Of a stretch of 11,202 bases of DNA, positions 7,224 through 11,202 are shown piece after piece. Source of the DNA: Candidatus Roizmanbacteria bacterium (GTDB taxonomy: Bacteria > Patescibacteriota > Microgenomatia > UBA1406 > GWC2-37-13). Position 1 is the stretch's first letter. Each line of letters begins with the position of its first letter. The translations under genes were made by a program, and so were the position numbers. The stretch spans positions 1 through 11,202 of the forward strand of contig JAAXWV010000014.1 of the NCBI GenBank assembly GCA_013334845.1. The letters are read 5' to 3'. Under the pieces are notes generated by a model. It ran no database searches, was not told where the DNA came from, and saw only the letters and a list, made by a program, of their open reading frames with translations.

Positions 7224-7540
7224 AAATATATCAGTTATCAGAAATGGTTAAAGGTTGGTTTGTGGGGGGATTTACCCCATCCGCCCTGAAGACAGATGCT
7301 TTTGAAGCCGGATTGAAAATCTACAAGTCAGGTGATTCTGAGCAGGCTCACTTTCACCAGATTGCAACGGAAATAACCGTGATTGCAAGTGGAAGAGTGA
7401 AGATGTGCGGAAAGGAGTGGGGGGCTGGTAGTATTATTGTGCTTTCTCCAGGAGAAATTACCGATTTTACTGCTATTGAAGATACTCACACAGTCGTAAT
7501 AAAAGTTCCTTCAGTCGCAGACGATAAATATGTTGTATGA
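7220..7540 (+). CDS. Small single-domain cupin protein
   Basis: A 106-aa single-domain cupin beginning at TTG, overlapping the previous stop by 4 nt. The next in-frame ATG is 7244 (residue 9), but the TTG has a well-placed GGAG and keeps the MKIYQLSEMVKGWFVGGF opening. Cupin motif 1 is complete: Gly38, five residues, His44-x-His46, four residues, Glu51, six residues, Gly58. Motif 2 is partial: SPGEITDF around Pro77-Gly78 has no His at the usual place, so a metal site would be two His plus Glu, or be completed differently, for example by His90. Cupins in polysaccharide loci can be sugar isomerases, epimerases or small-molecule sensors. This one is too short and too divergent to be an RmlC-type epimerase. 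As the last gene of the coupled block it probably acts on, or senses, the same precursor. Specific function is not known. Confidence 0.8.
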   Translation: MKIYQLSEMVKGWFVGGFTPSALKTDAFEAGLKIYKSGDSEQAHFHQIATEITVIASGRVKMCGKEWGAGSIIVLSPGEITDFTAIEDTHTVVIKVPSVADDKYVV

Positions 7541-7556
7541 CTGGTAAAAATCAACC

Positions 7557-8744
7557 ATGAAAAAAATTATTCTTTACAATCCGCATCTGGATGATTTTTT
7601 AGGCGAACCTCCGCATTTTCGTTTGCTCCAGAGACGCCCATTGAAGAAATACGGTTTTTTAATCAATGCGCTGATAAAAGAACAAAAGGAGTTATTGGTA
7701 ATTATCGATGGTACTATGTCCTGCTTTATAGCACCAATATATTTCAGGAAAATCCCGAAATATATTAGAACTTTAATATCTCTTATAGAGTATAAGGTTT
7801 GGGTTAATCTGAATAAAATAGAGAGAATAAAAAGAATCCCCGTCAGTTCTGAATGTATTGAAAGATCCAGCCTTATTGTATTTTCATATAAGGCTGCAAC
7901 AGGGAATTTTATGCTTCGACAGGACCTCCTTAATAAGTTTGGGGATGTATATTTTCATTTGAGTCACTATTTTGTCTCTACAAATGAAAAATCACAAAAT
8001 ATAAAGAAGATTAAAAACGCATGGTTGGCAGGTGATTCGGATCTGTCAAATAATGATTATTTTAAGACATATTTCTCGTGGTATAAAAAAGAATTTATAA
8101 CCCTTCCTTTTGCAGTTAAATCAAGATTTGCAGACAGAACCCCTTTATTCAAAAGAGAGTCTCGTTGTGTGGCTACGGGTAGCGTGCATAATCTACTTCA
8201 GGAAATGCCGACAAGTGTATATAAAGATTATATAGCACAAACCGGATTTGATACGTATCATCCTTTACGCAAAGAAATATATGAAAACAGGGATAAGATA
8301 TCCCGCTATATAGAATGTCTGGTTACTCCATATAGAACCTATCTTGCATCGTCTGTATTTACTGACTGGATAAGTCATTATTTTGTCGCACAAAAAAAGT
8401 ACTTAGCTCTTGATATCGTTGAGATCTACAATAAATACAAATTTGCAGTCATAGGTGAAGAAGCGTCAGGTTTTCCGGCATTAGGCATGTTTGAGGCAAT
8501 GGCATGCGGTTGTATAGTGTTTGCAGATTCAAAAAGGTTAAATGGTCTTGGTTTTGAAGCAGATACTCATTACATCCAATATGATGGTTCATTAAAAGGA
8601 CTTCTTACGGCAATATCTTCGACAGTTGATCGCCAGGACCTTGACCTGATCAGTTCTGCTGGAAAAAATATAATACAGTTAATGTTTTCAGAGAGTAAGG
8701 TTGGCTCGTCCTGGATTGAAAAGATTAATTCATATTCGAAATAA
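7557..8744 (+). CDS. Divergent GT-B-like glycosyltransferase
   Basis: A 395-aa protein, probably a glycosyltransferase of the repeat-unit pathway. The recognisable part is near the C-terminus: FAVIGEEASGFPALGMFEAMACGC starting close to residue 297 resembles the donor-binding E-x-G-x-P/EAMACG region of GT-B enzymes, followed by VFADS and an HYIQYDGSLKGLLTAI segment like the usual end of the domain. The N-terminal ~250 residues, rich in Lys, Ile, Tyr and Phe, begin KKIILYNPHLDDFLGEPPHF and contain no family motif I can name. No signal peptide is seen; the hydrophobic stretch near residues 46-60 is short. It follows the cupin gene by 16 nt and so probably shares its transcript, suggesting it could transfer the product of the five-gene block. 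The ATG at 7557 has only a weak ribosome site. Donor and acceptor are unknown. Confidence 0.7.
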   Translation: MKKIILYNPHLDDFLGEPPHFRLLQRRPLKKYGFLINALIKEQKELLVIIDGTMSCFIAPIYFRKIPKYIRTLISLIEYKVWVNLNKIERIKRIPVSSECIERSSLIVFSYKAATGNFMLRQDLLNKFGDVYFHLSHYFVSTNEKSQNIKKIKNAWLAGDSDLSNNDYFKTYFSWYKKEFITLPFAVKSRFADRTPLFKRESRCVATGSVHNLLQEMPTSVYKDYIAQTGFDTYHPLRKEIYENRDKISRYIECLVTPYRTYLASSVFTDWISHYFVAQKKYLALDIVEIYNKYKFAVIGEEASGFPALGMFEAMACGCIVFADSKRLNGLGFEADTHYIQYDGSLKGLLTAISSTVDRQDLDLISSAGKNIIQLMFSESKVGSSWIEKINSYSK

Positions 8745-8831
8745 TATGCAGCGAGCTTGTTGTGTTCTTTTTAACAATACTTATGCCTCTTGATTATGTT
8801 TATGCATGGAGCTGAAAATATAGATATATTG

Positions 8832-8836
8832 AAGGA
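8832..8836 (+). promoter_or_regulatory. Ribosome binding site of the AsnB-family gene
   Basis: AAGGA lies 6 nt before ATG 8843. The start is also required to place the catalytic Cys at residue 2. Confidence 0.6.
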
Positions 8837-8842
8837 TTCATT

Positions 8843-10798
8843 ATGTGCGGACTGACCGGATACTGGTCGCCAAAAACTCTTTTGGAGCCCTCTTCCATTA
8901 TAGAGTCCATGACTCAAACTCTTTTCCATCGAGGTCCTGATGCTGGTTCAACATGGTTTGATGTATCAGCAGGTATCGCATTCGGACATAGAAGATTAGC
9001 TGTACTCGAGCTGTCAGAGAATGGTGCTCAGCCAATGCATTCAGCATGCAGGCAGTATGTGCTCATATTTAACGGTGAGATATATAATCATCTTTCACTT
9101 CGGGCTGAATTATCAAAACAAGGTATTGTTCTACAATGGAGAGGGCATTCAGATACGGAAACTTTGCTTGCTTGCTTTTCAGCCTGGGGCGTTAAACATA
9201 CTCTTCAGCGATGTGTCGGCATGTTTGCTTTCGCTTTATGGGACAAGAAGGAGAGAAGTATTACCATTGCACGTGACCGATTCGGAGAAAAGCCCCTTTA
9301 TTATGGTTGGGTAGGTAGTGGTTGTGAACAAACGTTTGTTTTCAGTTCGGAACTCAAAGCATTGCGGGCACATCCGTGTTTTAATAATCCTGTCAATCGT
9401 GGTGCACTGAGTTTGTATTTAATGCACTGCGTTGTTCCAGCACCTCATTCTATATATGAGAATATCTTCAAGCTTCTTCCAGGCGCTATTTTGACGTTGA
9501 GTTATGATGATTTCGCTGAAAGAGCAGTTCATACCGAGCCGTACTGGAAGCTTACCGATGTGGTTCATCAAGGAATGGTTGATCCGGTTCGCTGCGAAAA
9601 AGATGCTTTATCACTGCTGGATTCGACATTGCGAGAATCTGTAGCACTTCAGGCTGAAGCAGATGTACCTTTGGGGGCATTTTTATCAGGAGGTGTAGAT
9701 TCCTCTACAATTGTCGCAATGATGCAGGTACAGTCAGACCGTCCGGTACAAACCTTCACGGTAGGATTTGATGAAGCCGGATTTGATGAGTCTCCCCATG
9801 CATTGGCCGTCGCTAAACATCTTGGCACTGATCACCATGAGATTCGCGTGACATCGAAAGATGCAAGAGATGTAATTCCGCTTCTCCCTCGTTTATATGA
9901 TGAACCTTTTTCAGATAGTTCACAAATTCCTACCTATTTGGTTTGCAAGGCTGCACGTCAAAACGTCACAGTCGTTCTTTCAGGTGATGCCGGTGATGAA
10001 CTGTTTGGGGGTTATAATAGATATTTCTGGGCTGGAAGTATCTGGAATAAAATAGCATGGGTTCCTCCGGCCATGCGACAGGTGTTTGGTCAGATGATAC
10101 AGCAGCTCCCGATTGAAACCTGGGATCAAATAGGAAATAAGATGCCGGGTATGCATGGCATTGCAAGACTGGGTGATAAGGCACATAAACTGGCATATCG
10201 CATGAAAACGGTCAAGAGTCTTGATGACCTTTATAAGAGTCTTGTCACTGAATGGCCGGCGAATTTTGATCTTGTAAAGGGTAACAAGCCACTTGCTTCA
10301 CAACTCGATAACCAGGACCTTGTTTCAGGCCTCAGTGATGCGGAACATCGAATGATGCTATGGGATAGTCTTACCTACCTGCCTGATGACATTTTAACAA
10401 AAGTTGACCGCGCCGCAATGGGTGTAAGCCTCGAAACGCGGGTTCCTTTTCTTGATCATCGAGTCGCAGAGCTGGCCTGGAGATTGCCACTTAATATGAA
10501 GATCAGGGATGGGGTAGGCAAGTGGGCACTGCGGCAGGTTCTTTATAATTATGTACCCCGTGAGCTGATTGAACGCCCGAAAGCAGGGTTCAGTATTCCT
10601 GTCGGGCAGTGGTTACGCGGACCTCTTCGTGACTGGGCAGAAGCCTTACTTGATGCAAAACGACTTGAAAAGGAGGGTTATCTTAATCCGGCCCCAATTC
10701 GTGAAATTTGGCTGCAGCATTTGAGCGGTCGTTATGATTGGACGGTCCGACTCTGGAGTGTACTGATGTTTCAGGCCTGGCTTGAGGAGAACCGATGA
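8843..10798 (+). CDS. asnB: Glutamine-hydrolysing asparagine synthase family amidotransferase
   Basis: A 651-aa class II glutamine amidotransferase of the AsnB family. The N-terminal glutaminase domain starts MCGLTGYW, with Cys2 as nucleophile after Met removal, then HRGPDAG, FGHRRLAVLELSENGAQPM, FNGEIYNHLSLRAEL, GHSDTETLL and RDRFGEKPLYYG. Together these make a complete glutamine site. The synthetase domain has the ATP pyrophosphatase loop LSGGVDSS at residues 281-288 and SGDAGDELFGGY at 380-391. Later DDILTKVDRAAMGVSLETRVPFLDH and the RPKAGFSIP segment are standard for the family. Length is normal. Housekeeping asparagine synthesis is possible, but homologues in O-antigen and exopolysaccharide loci are commonly thought to amidate carboxyl groups of uronic acids or other sugar precursors, and here the gene overlaps a polymerase gene. 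The symbol denotes the family, not a proven substrate. Confidence 0.95.
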   Translation: MCGLTGYWSPKTLLEPSSIIESMTQTLFHRGPDAGSTWFDVSAGIAFGHRRLAVLELSENGAQPMHSACRQYVLIFNGEIYNHLSLRAELSKQGIVLQWRGHSDTETLLACFSAWGVKHTLQRCVGMFAFALWDKKERSITIARDRFGEKPLYYGWVGSGCEQTFVFSSELKALRAHPCFNNPVNRGALSLYLMHCVVPAPHSIYENIFKLLPGAILTLSYDDFAERAVHTEPYWKLTDVVHQGMVDPVRCEKDALSLLDSTLRESVALQAEADVPLGAFLSGGVDSSTIVAMMQVQSDRPVQTFTVGFDEAGFDESPHALAVAKHLGTDHHEIRVTSKDARDVIPLLPRLYDEPFSDSSQIPTYLVCKAARQNVTVVLSGDAGDELFGGYNRYFWAGSIWNKIAWVPPAMRQVFGQMIQQLPIETWDQIGNKMPGMHGIARLGDKAHKLAYRMKTVKSLDDLYKSLVTEWPANFDLVKGNKPLASQLDNQDLVSGLSDAEHRMMLWDSLTYLPDDILTKVDRAAMGVSLETRVPFLDHRVAELAWRLPLNMKIRDGVGKWALRQVLYNYVPRELIERPKAGFSIPVGQWLRGPLRDWAEALLDAKRLEKEGYLNPAPIREIWLQHLSGRYDWTVRLWSVLMFQAWLEENR

Positions 10799-11202
10799 CA
10801 ATCTACTGGTTAATGTTACTCGTTCCAGTGCTTGCCGGCTTAAGTCCATGGAAAGCAAAGGGGACATTGCCTCAGGTACAATGGTTATTATACGGCCTCT
10901 TTCTTCTTATAATAATTGGTTATCGTCATGAAGTAGGGGGAGATTGGAGTGTCTATATCGAAAATTACAGAGGGCTTCAGGGGCTTAGATTTTTTGAAGC
11001 ATTTACATTATCTACTCTTTCCCGAGACATAGGGTATGATTTATTCCATTGGTTTTCGCTGAATTATCTCAATGGTATCTATTCCACTAATCTCCTCTGT
11101 TCGGGTATTTTTATTGCCGGATTGCTTCGGTTGTGTAAGTATATGCCTGTACCATGGATTGCTTTAGGCATCTCTATTCCCTATCTGGTCATTGTTGTGG
11201 CT
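10795..11202 (+). CDS. EpsG family membrane protein (Wzy-like polymerase), 5' part only
   Basis: The first 136 codons of a multi-pass membrane protein that continues past the window end. The ATG lies inside the AsnB-family stop (ATGA overlap) and has a strong GAGGAG 5 nt upstream at 10784-10789. The opening IYWLMLLVPVLAGL is a membrane helix. A second helix (WLLYGLFLLIIIGY) leads into GYRHEVGGDWSVYIENY at residues 42-58, matching the R-x-x-x-G-x-D-W-x-x-Y signature of EpsG-type proteins. Two more hydrophobic segments follow near residues 100-112 and 121-136. EpsG proteins are thought to polymerise repeat units at the inner membrane in Wzy fashion. The remainder, about two thirds of a typical length, is not visible, so intactness cannot be judged. 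Confidence 0.85.
   Translation, partial: MTIYWLMLLVPVLAGLSPWKAKGTLPQVQWLLYGLFLLIIIGYRHEVGGDWSVYIENYRGLQGLRFFEAFTLSTLSRDIGYDLFHWFSLNYLNGIYSTNLLCSGIFIAGLLRLCKYMPVPWIALGISIPYLVIVVA

Noticed and set aside
8745..8842. 98-bp gap before the AsnB-family gene as a promoter region
   Set aside because: I see no convincing paired promoter elements; a short TTGTT/AACAA repeat at its start is too weak to call.

Overview
The window is an 11.2 kb stretch of a bacterial surface-polysaccharide (O-antigen, capsule or exopolysaccharide) locus. Every gene reads on the + strand. The Gram-negative assignment is an inference from the gene set: an acyltransferase-3/SGNH O-acetylase, several glycosyltransferases, a glutamine-dependent amidotransferase and an EpsG-type polymerase. 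Base composition is moderate to AT-rich. Nothing here fixes the genus; a green sulfur bacterium or similar is only an impression. No tRNA, rRNA, insertion sequence, CRISPR array or origin was seen.

Layout. Positions 5-1993 encode a membrane O-acyltransferase with a C-terminal SGNH domain. Positions 2115-2993 encode a GT2-type glycosyltransferase, and 3149-4372 a GT4-type glycosyltransferase. These three are separated by gaps of 120-155 bp. Positions 4494-7540 then hold five tightly packed small genes: a sugar-1-phosphate-type nucleotidyltransferase, a GDPD-fold phosphodiesterase, a HAD-IA phosphatase/mutase, a second nucleotidyltransferase-like protein with degraded catalytic motifs, and a single-domain cupin. 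They are joined by gaps of 2-4 nt or a 4-nt overlap, which suggests one translationally coupled unit. A divergent GT-B-like protein follows at 7557-8744. After a 98-bp gap come an AsnB-family amidotransferase (8843-10798) and, overlapping it by 4 nt, the start of an EpsG/Wzy-like polymerase that runs off the window end.

How the genes may work together (inference). The glycosyltransferases build a repeat unit, the acyltransferase decorates it, the AsnB homologue converts a carboxylate to an amide on a sugar or precursor, and the EpsG protein polymerises the unit. The five-gene block looks like a dedicated pathway for an unusual nucleotide-activated precursor or phosphodiester-linked substituent. 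It is the most interesting part of the window because two of its enzymes keep their fold signatures but have changed residues expected to be catalytic. No flippase, chain-length regulator, sugar epimerase or dehydratase is present, so these must lie outside the window.
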